NCBI RefSeq assembly: GCF_900115695.1
Contig: NZ_FOXK01000001.1
Span: 1-64,000, forward strand
DNA: 64,000 nucleotides
Direction of reading: 5' to 3'
Origin: Ectopseudomonas toyotomiensis
GTDB taxonomy: Bacteria; Pseudomonadota; Gammaproteobacteria; Pseudomonadales; Pseudomonadaceae
Part shown: piece after piece, positions 53,902 through 62,585 of the stretch
Layout: each line of letters opens with the position of its first letter
Position numbering within the stretch: the stretch's first letter is position 1
The notes under the pieces: generated by a model
Seen by the model: the letters and a program-made list of their open reading frames with translations, nothing else
What the model was told of the DNA's origin: nothing
Database searches by the model: none
Made by a program: the position numbers and the translations under genes

Positions 53902-55212
53902 CTAGCTGGTCGCCGCCAACTGCTGCTCGGCACTACGCTGATCGGCCTGCCCGCCGAGGTACCAACCGAGCAATCCCCACAGCGCCGCACAGGCAGCGCC
54001 CACCAATGCCACCAGCCAGGCGCCCTGAGCCAGCATGTCGAGCAGGCTCTTGAGCCAGCCACTCATGGCATCGCCCGCGCGATAGACCACCGTGTCGATG
54101 AAGTTCTTCGCCTTGTACTTGCTCTCGGCATCCAGCGGCGCGAAGAGCATTTCCCGTCCTGGCCGCACGAAGGCGTATTCACCGATACGGCGCACGATCA
54201 TCAGCGCCGCCAGCATGGCGAAGGTCGGCATCAATGCCAGACCGATGAAGCCGACACACACCAGCAGCGGCACGCAGGCCAGCAACACCCGCACGCCCAT
54301 ACGTCGCGCGACACGCCCAGTGATGAACAACTGGGCAATCAGCGCGCCGGCCTGCACCACGAAGTCGATCACGCCGAACACCCGAACCTGCGCGGCGCGA
54401 TCCGGGAACAGCTCGGCCACCAGGCGGGCCTGTTCGAAATAGAGAAAGGTACTGGCCGTCGCCAGCAGGATAACGAAACCGGCGATGCCAAACAGGTAGG
54501 GCGAAGACAGCACGCGCATCAGGCCACTGAACGGATTGCCCGGCACCGGGCGCCGCGGGCTTTCCGCCCGCACGGCACCGGCACGCCCCGCGCCACCCTC
54601 CTCGCGCCAGCGCATCAGCACCTGCTTGAGCGACAGCGCCACGGCCAGCAGCACTGCAGCCAGCAGAATCAGCCCACTCTGCCCCAGCGTACTCACCAGC
54701 AAGGCACTCAACGCCGGGCCGACCAGGCCGCCAACGCTGGCACCGGCGGCGATGAAGGCGAACAGGCGCTTGGCCTGTTCACTGTCGAACACGTCAGCCA
54801 TCAGGCTCCAGGCCACCGAGACGACGAACAGGTTATAGACCGAAATCCACACGTAGAAGCTGCGCGCCAGCCACACACTCTCTTCAGCACTGAAGAACAA
54901 CAGGGCAAACAACGCCAGATTCAGGGTGAAGAAACCATACACCCAGTCGATGAAGTGAATCCGCGGCACCCGCGAACTCAGCCAGGCGAACAACGGCACC
55001 GCGATCAGCATCACCACGAAGGTGGCGGTGAACAGCCATTGCAGGTTCTCCACCCCCGAGACGATGCCCATCGCCTCGCGGATCGGCCGCAGCATGAAAT
55101 AGCCCGAGAACAGGCAGAAGAACAGGGTGAAACCGGCCAGCGCCGGCCACAGCTCATTGCGCTGCGCGTTGATGGCCACGGCCACGCGCTGCGCCATCGT
55201 TGACGATGACAT
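53902..55212 (-). CDS. MFS-type membrane transporter
   Basis: This 436-residue protein has about 12 hydrophobic segments. A segment of 10-12 charged residues (about 205-225, EEGGAGRAGAVRAESPRRP) separates the two halves. The N-terminal FSGYFMLRPIREAMG motif is shared with the group annotated as MFS transporters related to nucleotide exchange proteins. The substrate is unknown. GAGGA lies 7 bases before the ATG. It is 46 bases downstream of the Tat-exported SDR gene on the same strand. Confidence 0.82.
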   Translation of the reverse strand: MSSSTMAQRVAVAINAQRNELWPALAGFTLFFCLFSGYFMLRPIREAMGIVSGVENLQWLFTATFVVMLIAVPLFAWLSSRVPRIHFIDWVYGFFTLNLALFALLFFSAEESVWLARSFYVWISVYNLFVVSVAWSLMADVFDSEQAKRLFAFIAAGASVGGLVGPALSALLVSTLGQSGLILLAAVLLAVALSLKQVLMRWREEGGAGRAGAVRAESPRRPVPGNPFSGLMRVLSSPYLFGIAGFVILLATASTFLYFEQARLVAELFPDRAAQVRVFGVIDFVVQAGALIAQLFITGRVARRMGVRVLLACVPLLVCVGFIGLALMPTFAMLAALMIVRRIGEYAFVRPGREMLFAPLDAESKYKAKNFIDTVVYRAGDAMSGWLKSLLDMLAQGAWLVALVGAACAALWGLLGWYLGGQADQRSAEQQLAATS

Positions 55213-55258
55213 GCGAAATTCCTCGAAAGGGCGCGCCGGTACAGCGCGCCGGCATGAC

Positions 55259-56308
55259 TCAGCCGTACCTGACGCCCGTCAGGCGCTCGGCCACCGACCA
55301 CAGGCGCGCCGCATCATCGGCATCCGCCGCAGCCTCCGGCACCTTGGCCAGCCCCAAAGGGCCGCGTTTTTCCTCTTCGCCGGTCGGCCCGTAGTAGCGC
55401 CCGCCCTCGGCCTCGGCAGCCGTCGCCGCGAACAGCGACGACAGCGCACCCTGCGCCGCCGAGTGATAGACATCGCGATCCTTCGCCCACTGCTGAGCGA
55501 ACTCGCTTTGCAGTCCTGGCCCGCGCTCGACCAGCTCGGTAACGGCGACGCCAGGGTGCGCGGCGACGCTGCGCACGCCCCAGCCATTGGCCAGGCTGCG
55601 CCGCTGCAGCTCGAAGGCCATCATCAGACAGGCCAGCTTCGACTGCGCATAGGCGGCGTAGGGGTTGTAGTTGTTCTCCGACTGCAGGTCATCGAAGTTG
55701 ATACGGCCACGGTTCACGGCGATGCTCGCCAGCGTCACCACGCGCGGGTCGGGCGATTTGCGCAGTGATGGCAGGAGCAAGCCAGTGAGCGCGAAATGGC
55801 CGAGGAAGTTGGTTGCCAGCTGCATCTCGAAACCATCGCGAGATACGCCGCGCTGAGGCGGCGCCATGATCGCGGCGTTGTTGATCAGCACATCCAACAC
55901 CTCGCCTTCGGCGTTCAGGCGCTGGGCCAGGCTGCGTACCGAAGCCAGGTCGGCCAGATCCAGCTGTTCGAAACGCACCCGCGCATCGGGTACCTGAGCA
56001 CGAATACGTTCGATAGTCTCGGCGCCGCGCTGTGCATTGCGCGCGGCGATGATCACCTGCGCCCCAGCCCCGCTCAGGGCCAGGGCGTCCTCGAAGCCCA
56101 TACCACTGGTGCCGCCGGTGACCAGCATGCGCTTGCCGGTCAGCGCCGGCATGTCGCTCGCCTGCCACCCCGGTGTGGGACTGGCCCAGGCGAATGTCGG
56201 CATCCCGCCCAACACTCCTTGCAAGGCCAGGCTACCGCCCACGGCGCCAAACAGTTTCAGGGCATCACGACGCGAATGGCCTCGCCCCACAGCATTCTTC
56301 TTGTCCAT
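55259..56308 (-). CDS. SDR-family oxidoreductase with Tat signal
   Basis: This 349-residue protein has a twin-arginine signal SRRDALKLFGAVGG at 12-25, followed by a hydrophobic stretch to about 44. A short-chain dehydrogenase follows with RMLVTGGTSGMGFEDALAL and an active-site motif YAAYAQSKLACLMMAFEL. SDRs with a Tat signal are unusual; if exported folded, the enzyme must carry its nucleotide with it. The substrate is unknown, though it resembles retinol dehydrogenases. It is probably co-transcribed with the MFS gene. Confidence 0.85.
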   Translation of the reverse strand: MDKKNAVGRGHSRRDALKLFGAVGGSLALQGVLGGMPTFAWASPTPGWQASDMPALTGKRMLVTGGTSGMGFEDALALSGAGAQVIIAARNAQRGAETIERIRAQVPDARVRFEQLDLADLASVRSLAQRLNAEGEVLDVLINNAAIMAPPQRGVSRDGFEMQLATNFLGHFALTGLLLPSLRKSPDPRVVTLASIAVNRGRINFDDLQSENNYNPYAAYAQSKLACLMMAFELQRRSLANGWGVRSVAAHPGVAVTELVERGPGLQSEFAQQWAKDRDVYHSAAQGALSSLFAATAAEAEGGRYYGPTGEEEKRGPLGLAKVPEAAADADDAARLWSVAERLTGVRYG

Positions 56309-56464
56309 CGGCTGATTCCTCGTGTCCGTTGACTCGATGCGCCAGACCAGGCGCACGTACAGGACATAGAGTGCGGGCAGACGACGCGTACGATAAGCCG
56401 TCCAAAGCCGAACAGCGCATACGGTCAGGCGGACAGTTACCAGGTGTTTCGCGGACGCAAAACC

Positions 56465-56521
56465 TAGCCCGGATGCAATCCGGAGTCATGGATCTACATT
56501 CCCGGATTTCATCCGGGCTAC
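56465..56521. repeat. REPIN-like inverted pair
   Basis: TAGCCCGGATGCAATCCGG faces CCCGGATTTCATCCGGGCTAC across 57 bp, with about 20 bp between the arms. It shares its core with the unit at 24086-24146. It lies in the 296-bp gap between divergent genes; the rest of that gap holds no gene. Confidence 0.85.
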
Positions 56522-56604
56522 ATCCCTGCATGCGCCCCTCAGGATTGGCAAAGCGGCCGCTGCGCCGCATTATCGGACCCTTCGCCATCACCCAGTCGAC
56601 GCCC

Positions 56605-57528
56605 ATGCGCCAACCAAATCTATCCGACGTCGCTCTGTTCGCTGCCGTGGTCGAGGCCGGTGGCTTTCGCGTCGCAGCGCAACGCCGCGGCATGTCGGCC
56701 TCGTCGCTGAGCGATTGCGTGCGCCGCCTGGAAAAGGAACTGGACGTGCGCCTGCTCAACCGCACCACCCGCGGCCTGACGCCGACGGAAATCGGCGCAC
56801 GCCTGCTGGAGCGCCTGCGCCCCGCGCTGGACGAGATCAACACGGCGCTCAACGACCTGCAGGAAGATCCACAGAACCCGGTCGGCTCACTGCGCCTGCA
56901 TGTGCCCGGCGTGATCGCGCGGCACATCCTGCCGCAGCTGCTGGACGGTTTTCTCGCTCGCTACCCTGGCATCGCGCTGGAAGTGAACATGGACAATACC
57001 TTCATCGACGTGATCGGCGCCGGTTACGACGCCGGTATTCGCTACGAGGAAAGCCTGGCCAAGGACATGATCGCCATCCCCATCGGGCCACGCCGGCAGT
57101 GTTTCATGGCAGTGGCGGCGCCCAGCTACCTGCAGCGCCATGGCACGCCGCAACACCCCAGCGAACTGAGCGAACATCGCCTGCTCGGCTACCGCTTCGC
57201 CAGCGGCAAGCTCGGCGTGTGGGAGTTCGAACAGGAGGGACGCACCCTGCGTATCGCCCCCGAGGGCCGCCTGGTCAGCTCGTCGCAGGATCTGTTGATC
57301 GCTGCAGCCTGCGCCGGTCACGGCATTCTCTACACCTTCGAGGAGTACATCGCGGCGCACCTCGCCAGCGGCCAGCTGCAACCCTTCATGCAGGACTGGT
57401 GGCAGCACTTCGACGGGCCGTACCTGTACTACCACAGCAGGCGTCACGTACCGGCGCCGCTGCGTGCCTTCGTCGACTACGTGAAGGCCCTGAACGACTC
57501 CGGCCATCCATCTCCAAGCCCGAAATAG
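56605..57528 (+). CDS. LysR-family regulator
   Basis: This 307-residue protein has a winged helix (LSDVALFAAVVEAGGFRVAA, then SASSLSDCVRRLEKELDVRL) and an effector domain with NMDNTFIDVIGAGYDAGIRYE. It is divergent from the Tat-exported SDR gene and may control it, or the following MFS gene. The effector is unknown. Confidence 0.87.
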   Translation: MRQPNLSDVALFAAVVEAGGFRVAAQRRGMSASSLSDCVRRLEKELDVRLLNRTTRGLTPTEIGARLLERLRPALDEINTALNDLQEDPQNPVGSLRLHVPGVIARHILPQLLDGFLARYPGIALEVNMDNTFIDVIGAGYDAGIRYEESLAKDMIAIPIGPRRQCFMAVAAPSYLQRHGTPQHPSELSEHRLLGYRFASGKLGVWEFEQEGRTLRIAPEGRLVSSSQDLLIAAACAGHGILYTFEEYIAAHLASGQLQPFMQDWWQHFDGPYLYYHSRRHVPAPLRAFVDYVKALNDSGHPSPSPK

Positions 57529-57603
57529 AGCGCTGGCCAATACCCAAGCAAGGCGCTCGGAGATTATAATTGCGCGCTTGCTTCTCGCCCTTCCAGGTCT
57601 CTC

Positions 57604-58803
57604 ATGAACAGTTCTGCATCCGACGCCGCGACGAGTCTGTCGCCGGGCGCGATCCTTCTCATTCAACTCGCCCTGGCCCTCGGCGGCTTCGCCATCGGCA
57701 CCGGCGAGTTCGCCATCATGGGCCTGATGCCCAACGTCGCCGCCGATCTTGGCGTCAGCGAGCCGCAGGTCGGCCATGTGATCAGCGCCTATGCCCTCGG
57801 CGTGGTGGTCGGTGCGCCGCTGCTGGCCCTGCTCGGCGCCCGCCTGCCAAGGCGCATCCTGCTTCTGCTGCTGATGGGCTGCTTCGCCCTCGGCAACTTC
57901 GCCAGCGCTCTGGCACCGAGCTACGAGCCGCTGCTGATCTTCCGCTTCATCGCCGGCCTGCCGCATGGCGCCTACTTCGGCATCGCCATGCTGGTGGCCG
58001 CCTCCATGGCGCCCCCGCACAAGCGCGCCAAGGCAGTGAGCCGGGTGCTGGCCGGCCTGACCGTGGCCATCCTGATCGGCAACCCGTTGGCCACCTGGCT
58101 CGGCCAGTTCATGAGCTGGCGCTACGCTTTCGCCCTGGTCGGCATCATCGCCATCACCACCATCGCCATGGTGGCGATCTTCCTCCCCGCCGACCCGCAC
58201 GAGCAACGCAGCAGCCCCTCGGGCGAACTGCGCGCCTTCAACCGCGCGCCGATCTGGCTGGCGCTGGGCATCGGCTCGATCGGTTTCGCCGGGATGTTCT
58301 GCGTATTCAGCTACATGGCGCCGACTCTGCTCCACGTTACCCAGGTCGGCCCCGGCTGGATTCCCCTGGCCATGGGCGTGTTCGGCGCCGGCTGCATCGT
58401 CGGCAACAGTGCCGGCGGCTGGCTGTTCGACCGCCTGCGCCTGCGCGCCGTGGCCTGGATTCTGGCCTGGAGCACCCTGGTGCTGCTGGTCTTCCCATTC
58501 GCCGCGCACAGCCTGTGGACGATCCTGCCGGCGATCTTCGCCCTCGGCACGATGATCGCCCTCGGCCCGGCCCTGCAGACCCATCTGATGGACGTCGCCA
58601 CCGGCGCGCAGACACTCGCCGCCGCGTCCAATCACGCCGCGTTCAACGTCGCCAACGCGCTGGGCCCCTGGCTCGGCGGCCTGGCCATCAGCGCCGGCAT
58701 GGGCTGGACGGTCACCGGCTACATCGGTGCAGCCACCGCCATCGGCGGCCTGCTGCTGTTCGCCTGGGCCTGGAAGGTGCAGCACAAAGACGGACCAATC
58801 TGA
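57604..58803 (+). CDS. MFS efflux transporter of the DHA1 type (AraJ-like)
   Basis: This 399-residue protein has 12 hydrophobic segments. The first carries LALGGFAIGTGEFAIMGLMP, the AraJ/YdhP-type signature, and the loop between segments 2 and 3 has LGARLPRRIL. A likely function is efflux of sugars or drugs. It lies 75 bp downstream of the LysR stop, on the same strand, and is followed after 66 bp by the ClpP-like protein gene. Confidence 0.87.
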   Translation: MNSSASDAATSLSPGAILLIQLALALGGFAIGTGEFAIMGLMPNVAADLGVSEPQVGHVISAYALGVVVGAPLLALLGARLPRRILLLLLMGCFALGNFASALAPSYEPLLIFRFIAGLPHGAYFGIAMLVAASMAPPHKRAKAVSRVLAGLTVAILIGNPLATWLGQFMSWRYAFALVGIIAITTIAMVAIFLPADPHEQRSSPSGELRAFNRAPIWLALGIGSIGFAGMFCVFSYMAPTLLHVTQVGPGWIPLAMGVFGAGCIVGNSAGGWLFDRLRLRAVAWILAWSTLVLLVFPFAAHSLWTILPAIFALGTMIALGPALQTHLMDVATGAQTLAAASNHAAFNVANALGPWLGGLAISAGMGWTVTGYIGAATAIGGLLLFAWAWKVQHKDGPI

Positions 58804-58869
58804 CAGATGCGAGATGGTGCGCCGGCAGGTATCGTCTACCTCCCGAACCACTATCGCGTAACCCGCCCG

Positions 58870-59427
58870 ATGATTGCCCAGCGTTTACGATTCGTCCTGG
58901 TCGCTACCACCCTGTTCACCGCGCTGACCGCCCACGCACAGGTGGAAGTCGAAGCAAACGCCGGCCTGCTGGCGGTGAAGATTTCCGAAGAGATAGTTCC
59001 GGGCGACTACGAGAAATTGCTGCAGGGCTTGCGCGCCAACCCGGGCAAGCACAAGCGCAAGGTCGTGCTGCTCGACAGCATCGGCGGCAGCGCCCCGGAG
59101 GCCATACGCATGGGCCGCTTGCTACGGGAAACCGGCTTCGAGGCGTTGGTGCCTTCAGGCGGCCTGTGCCAGGGCAGTTGCATCTACCTGCTCGCTGCTG
59201 GCACCAAACGAACCATCAACGGCCACGTTGCCCTGCGCCGACCACCCTTCCCCGCTGGTGACTCGGCACTGGCACAGGCCGCCCATGGCAGCCAGTCGTT
59301 CAGCCCGGCCAATTACTTGCGCGACATGGGCGTCGACGTGCGTCTGGCGGAAGACATCTATCAGCTAGAGCCGGGACGCTTGCGCCTGCTGGGCCCGGAT
59401 GAACTGGCGCGTTATCGGCTGAAATAG
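58870..59427 (+). CDS. periplasmic ClpP/crotonase-fold-like protein
   Basis: This 185-residue protein has a signal peptide (MIAQRLRFVLVATTLFTALT, cleaved near AHA-QV) and a fold of the ClpP/crotonase-like type: VVLLDSIGGSAPEAIRMGRL and LCQGSCIYLLAAGTKR, where Ser would be the nucleophile of ClpP-type proteases. Two Cys in LCQGSC may form a disulfide in the periplasm. An in-frame start at 58807 exists, but it would destroy the signal peptide. Substrates are unknown. Confidence 0.72.
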   Translation: MIAQRLRFVLVATTLFTALTAHAQVEVEANAGLLAVKISEEIVPGDYEKLLQGLRANPGKHKRKVVLLDSIGGSAPEAIRMGRLLRETGFEALVPSGGLCQGSCIYLLAAGTKRTINGHVALRRPPFPAGDSALAQAAHGSQSFSPANYLRDMGVDVRLAEDIYQLEPGRLRLLGPDELARYRLK

Positions 59428-59449
59428 CGATACGGACTTGCGGGGATAG

Positions 59450-59482
59450 AGCCCCGGCATCACGCGATTTCGGGGCTTTTTT
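59450..59482 (+). terminator. Rho-independent terminator after the ClpP-like gene
   Basis: AGCCCCG (59450-59456) pairs with CGGGGCT (59471-59477) over a 14-base loop, followed by a run of six T. It lies 22 bases after the stop codon. Confidence 0.8.
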
Positions 59483-59483
59483 C

Positions 59484-60239
59484 AGGTTCTTCGCACTCTC
59501 GCGGGGGATACGCTTGGCACCGGACTGGCAACTATGTGTGTTCTTTCGGTGCTGGCACTATCCGTTAACGCGTCGCCTGGACTGATGGGTTTCGCCCCTT
59601 ACGGGCGACTCACTTTCTTTGCTTGTGCAAAGAAAGTAAGCAAAGAAACACACCCCTGCATACGGCCCCGGCTACGCCGGGGTTCCCTCGCTCCATCACC
59701 GCTCCAGGGGCACGCTGCGAAGGGCCATCCCTGGCCCATCGCAGCTCTCGCGACATCCATGTCGCTCAACCCCTTCCACGGCGATTCCACTCGGCCTCCT
59801 GAAGGGGACTTGGGCGTCGTCTGTCCCATCGCAGTTGAAGAGCAAAGGCAAAAGCCAGACGCCGCTAATTTCAATTTTGCGAAGATTACGCAAGCTCGCG
59901 GCCCGGTCCCCTTCAGGAGGCCGAGTGGAGGTGTTGCGCAGGGGGATGAGCCGCATGGATGCGGCGAAAGGCTTAATGGGCCAGGGATGGCCCATGTAAG
60001 CCGGCCCCCGGAGCAGCGCCGGAGCGAGGGAAGTTTCGCGTAGCGAAACCCGGATGTCGGGGTGCCCTTCTTTGGCACACCTTTCTTGGGCAAGCAAGAA
60101 AGGTGTGGCGCCCGTAAGGGGCGCAACCCAAACGTTCAGCAGACGCGGTAATGGATAGTGCTAAGCCAGTAAGCGATACGCACAGAAACTTGCCAGTCCG
60201 GTATCAACTCACACCTTCCCCAACTATACGAAGAACCCT
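59484..60239. repeat. 755-bp imperfect palindrome without credible genes
   Basis: The two halves are inverted copies around a centre near 59860. Outer arms: AGGTTCTTCGCA at 59484 against TATACGAAGAACCCT near 60225-60239. Middle: ACCGGACTGGCAA against TTGCCAGTCCGGT. Inner: TTCGCCCCTTACGGGCG (59591) against GCGCCCGTAAGGGGCG (60108). Innermost: 59788-59809 against 59906-59928. The apparent reading frames on both strands arise from this symmetry. It fills the entire gap between a terminator and the MatC-like stop. Confidence 0.8.
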
Positions 60240-60244
60240 TTACA

Positions 60245-61546
60245 TCAGAACAGGAAAGTCAGCGCCAGGTTGAACAGCATGGCGGCGACGAAGCCGATGG
60301 GCGCGGCGCGTAGCAGCAGTTGCGAGAACAGCGTCGAGCGCGCCTTGTCATCGGTGCACGAGCCCAGCAGCAGGCTGCCACCCGAGGAGAACGGCGAGAT
60401 CGAGGTGGCCTGGGCACCGACCACGATGGCGATGAAGATGATCATCGGATCGATCGACATCGAAGCCGCCAGCGGCAGCACCATGGGGAACAGTGCCGGC
60501 GTCACCACACCGAGGGTGCTGGCGAAGATCGACATCAGTGCCGCCACCACACCGAAGGCCACCGGAACCATCAACGGTGGGATGTTGCCGCCGATCCAGG
60601 ACGCCAGGGCGTCGATGGTGCCGGCCTTGATCGCGATCGAAATCAGCATGCCGACGCCGCAGATCATGATCAGCGTGGCCCAGGGCACGGAAGCGATGGC
60701 CTTGCGCTCATCACCGAGCTTGAGCAGCAGTGCGATCACCGAGAACACGCTGGCGATCAGACCGATGTCCACCTTGCTGTTGATGAACCTGACCGTGGCG
60801 TTGTCCGGGAAGGCCAGCAGCGCCAGCGGTGCGGCGAGTACCAGCACCATCATCAGCAGGGTCAGCAGCAGGGTCAGTTTCTGCTCGCGATTGAAGGCCT
60901 CCGGCAGGTCGGCGGCGAGCACAGCATTCTTCAGGTTGCGGCCATGGCCGCCGAGGAAGACGAAGGCGGAAATCACCAGAACCGGAATGATCGCGGTACT
61001 GGCGAAGATCGCCAGGGCGTTGACGAAGGCCTCGCTCTCGGGCATGCCGGCACCGGTCATCAGGCCGCGGAAGATGATGCCGCTCTGACTGGAAACGAAG
61101 TTGGCCCCGGCCAGCGCACCATAGTTCACCGCCATGCCGCCGAGAATCAGGCTCATGCCGGTACGCTGGCACAGCAGCAGGGTCAGCGGCGCCATGAAGG
61201 CCAGCACGGTGTAGTAACCGGCGCCCATGGCAGCGATCACCCCCGAGGTCAGCAAAATGGCATAGGGCAGCAGGTGCGGCACGCCACGGCAGCGATACAG
61301 CAGATGCCCGGCGAGTTTTTCCAGGGTGCCGTTGACGGTGGCGAAGCTGTAGAACAGACAGACCGAGAAGATCACGAAGAAAATCTTCAGCGGCCACATG
61401 TTGATGATGTCGCCCGGGCTCAGACCCATGCCGAAGCAGCCCAGCAGGTAGGCGAAGGCAATGGCGAACAGGCCGATGTTGATCTTGGTGGTGTACCCCA
61501 ACGCGACGGCGAGGACGATCGCGGCGACGACGAGCAGGCTCATCAT
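60245..61546 (-). CDS. MatC-like dicarboxylate/SLC13-type membrane carrier
   Basis: This 433-residue protein has about 11-12 hydrophobic segments. The N-terminal MMSLLVVAAIVLAVALGYTT and YLLGCFGMGLSPGDIINMWP match the MatC_N domain of dicarboxylate carriers. The C-terminal part has SISPFSSGGSLLLGSC, a hairpin motif of this superfamily. It probably imports a dicarboxylate or related acid that the adjacent amidohydrolase then processes. It starts 38 bp downstream of the amidohydrolase stop on the same strand. Confidence 0.82.
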   Translation of the reverse strand: MMSLLVVAAIVLAVALGYTTKINIGLFAIAFAYLLGCFGMGLSPGDIINMWPLKIFFVIFSVCLFYSFATVNGTLEKLAGHLLYRCRGVPHLLPYAILLTSGVIAAMGAGYYTVLAFMAPLTLLLCQRTGMSLILGGMAVNYGALAGANFVSSQSGIIFRGLMTGAGMPESEAFVNALAIFASTAIIPVLVISAFVFLGGHGRNLKNAVLAADLPEAFNREQKLTLLLTLLMMVLVLAAPLALLAFPDNATVRFINSKVDIGLIASVFSVIALLLKLGDERKAIASVPWATLIMICGVGMLISIAIKAGTIDALASWIGGNIPPLMVPVAFGVVAALMSIFASTLGVVTPALFPMVLPLAASMSIDPMIIFIAIVVGAQATSISPFSSGGSLLLGSCTDDKARSTLFSQLLLRAAPIGFVAAMLFNLALTFLF

Positions 61547-61583
61547 GATTTGATTCCTTTTGTTGTTCTGATGTGAGCGACGG

Positions 61584-62405
61584 TTACGCCGAGGCGAAAC
61601 CGAACAGGGTTGCGGGGTTGTCCACCAGAACGCGACGGCGCTCCTCGGGGTTGGGCAGCAGGGCCTCGAGCAGCGCGAACTGCTGATCGTAACGGGTCTG
61701 CGACTCGAACTGGGTGTTAGGCCAATCGCTGCCCCAGAGGAAGCGACCGACGCCACCACAGGCCTCACGCAGACGCGCCTCGATGGCCTGGGCACGGCTC
61801 AGATCGGACTGGCTGCGATAGGCCGCCGACAGCTTGATCCACACCGGCGCCTGGCCGAGCAGATCGAAGAAAGCGTCATGCTTCGGATCGTCCAGCTGCA
61901 CGCTCGGTGCCGGCAGGCCGAAATGATCGATCACCAGGGTGACGCCTGACTCGAGAATCGCCGGCACGATCAGCGCCAGGTCGTCGAAACCACGCTGGAT
62001 CTCCACCTGCCAGCCGCGTCGCGCCAGGCGGCGGAACAGGCCGTTCCAGGCCGGCCCCGTGTGGTCCTCCAGCACCTTGCCGATCAGGTTCAGGCGTATG
62101 CCCACCACACCCGCGGCGGCCAATTCGTCCAGCTCGGCATCGCTGACCTGCGCGTCGACCACCGCGACGCCACGCAAACGCTCCGGGAAACGCTGCAACG
62201 CCTCGAGCATGTAGCGGTTGTCGGTGCCGAGAAAGCTGGGCTGGATCAGCACGCCGTGGGACAGCCCGCAAGCCTCCAGGTGGGCCAGGTACCGCTCCAC
62301 GGAAGCGTCATAGCTGGGGTTGTAGCGGCGGCCGGGAACCATGGGCAGGTCCTGGCGAAAGATGTGCGCGTGGGTGTCGATGCCGGCGATTGCGGCATAA
62401 GGCAT
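61584..62405 (-). CDS. amidohydrolase-family lactonase/hydrolase
   Basis: This 273-residue TIM-barrel metal hydrolase (amidohydrolase_2) has the N-terminal GIDTHAHIF, a LVIDHFGLP strand, and the C-terminal LWGSDWPNTQFE motif. It is closest in type to 2-pyrone-4,6-dicarboxylate lactonase (LigI) or related uronic/lactone hydrolases, but the substrate is not determined. The ATG at 62405 is used; a GTG at 62414 with GAGG upstream is a good alternative. It is divergent from the GntR regulator. Confidence 0.82.
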   Translation of the reverse strand: MPYAAIAGIDTHAHIFRQDLPMVPGRRYNPSYDASVERYLAHLEACGLSHGVLIQPSFLGTDNRYMLEALQRFPERLRGVAVVDAQVSDAELDELAAAGVVGIRLNLIGKVLEDHTGPAWNGLFRRLARRGWQVEIQRGFDDLALIVPAILESGVTLVIDHFGLPAPSVQLDDPKHDAFFDLLGQAPVWIKLSAAYRSQSDLSRAQAIEARLREACGGVGRFLWGSDWPNTQFESQTRYDQQFALLEALLPNPEERRRVLVDNPATLFGFASA

Positions 62406-62480
62406 GGGCGTCACGAAGCGATACCTCTGTCGATTCTTGTTCGAGCCGATCACATGAAGCGGCTATTTTTATAAAGACAT

Positions 62481-62509
62481 GTAGTCATATATATGAATAG
62501 ATGACTGTA
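62481..62509. promoter_or_regulatory. operator-like inverted repeat between the amidohydrolase and gntR
   Basis: GTAGTCAT (62481-62488) and ATGACTGTA (62501-62509) form an imperfect inverted repeat separated by 12 AT-rich bases, in the divergent AT-rich promoter region. It is a plausible binding site for the adjacent HutC-type regulator. Confidence 0.42.
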
Positions 62510-62585
62510 TAGATAGAGATTGAGTGCTGTCAACGCGCTACCCGGTGGTAAAGTGACGGCCGGTCGAATTGCGGATGTGAGGTTT

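Noticed and set aside
56887..58851. 654-codon open frame antisense to a LysR gene and an MFS gene
   Set aside because: It spans two genes on the other strand, and its translation is low-complexity Gly/Gln/His/Ala.
59534..60126. Apparent genes of about 170 residues on both strands
   Set aside because: They lie wholly inside the large palindrome, mirror one another, have no ribosome-binding sites and show no recognised domain.
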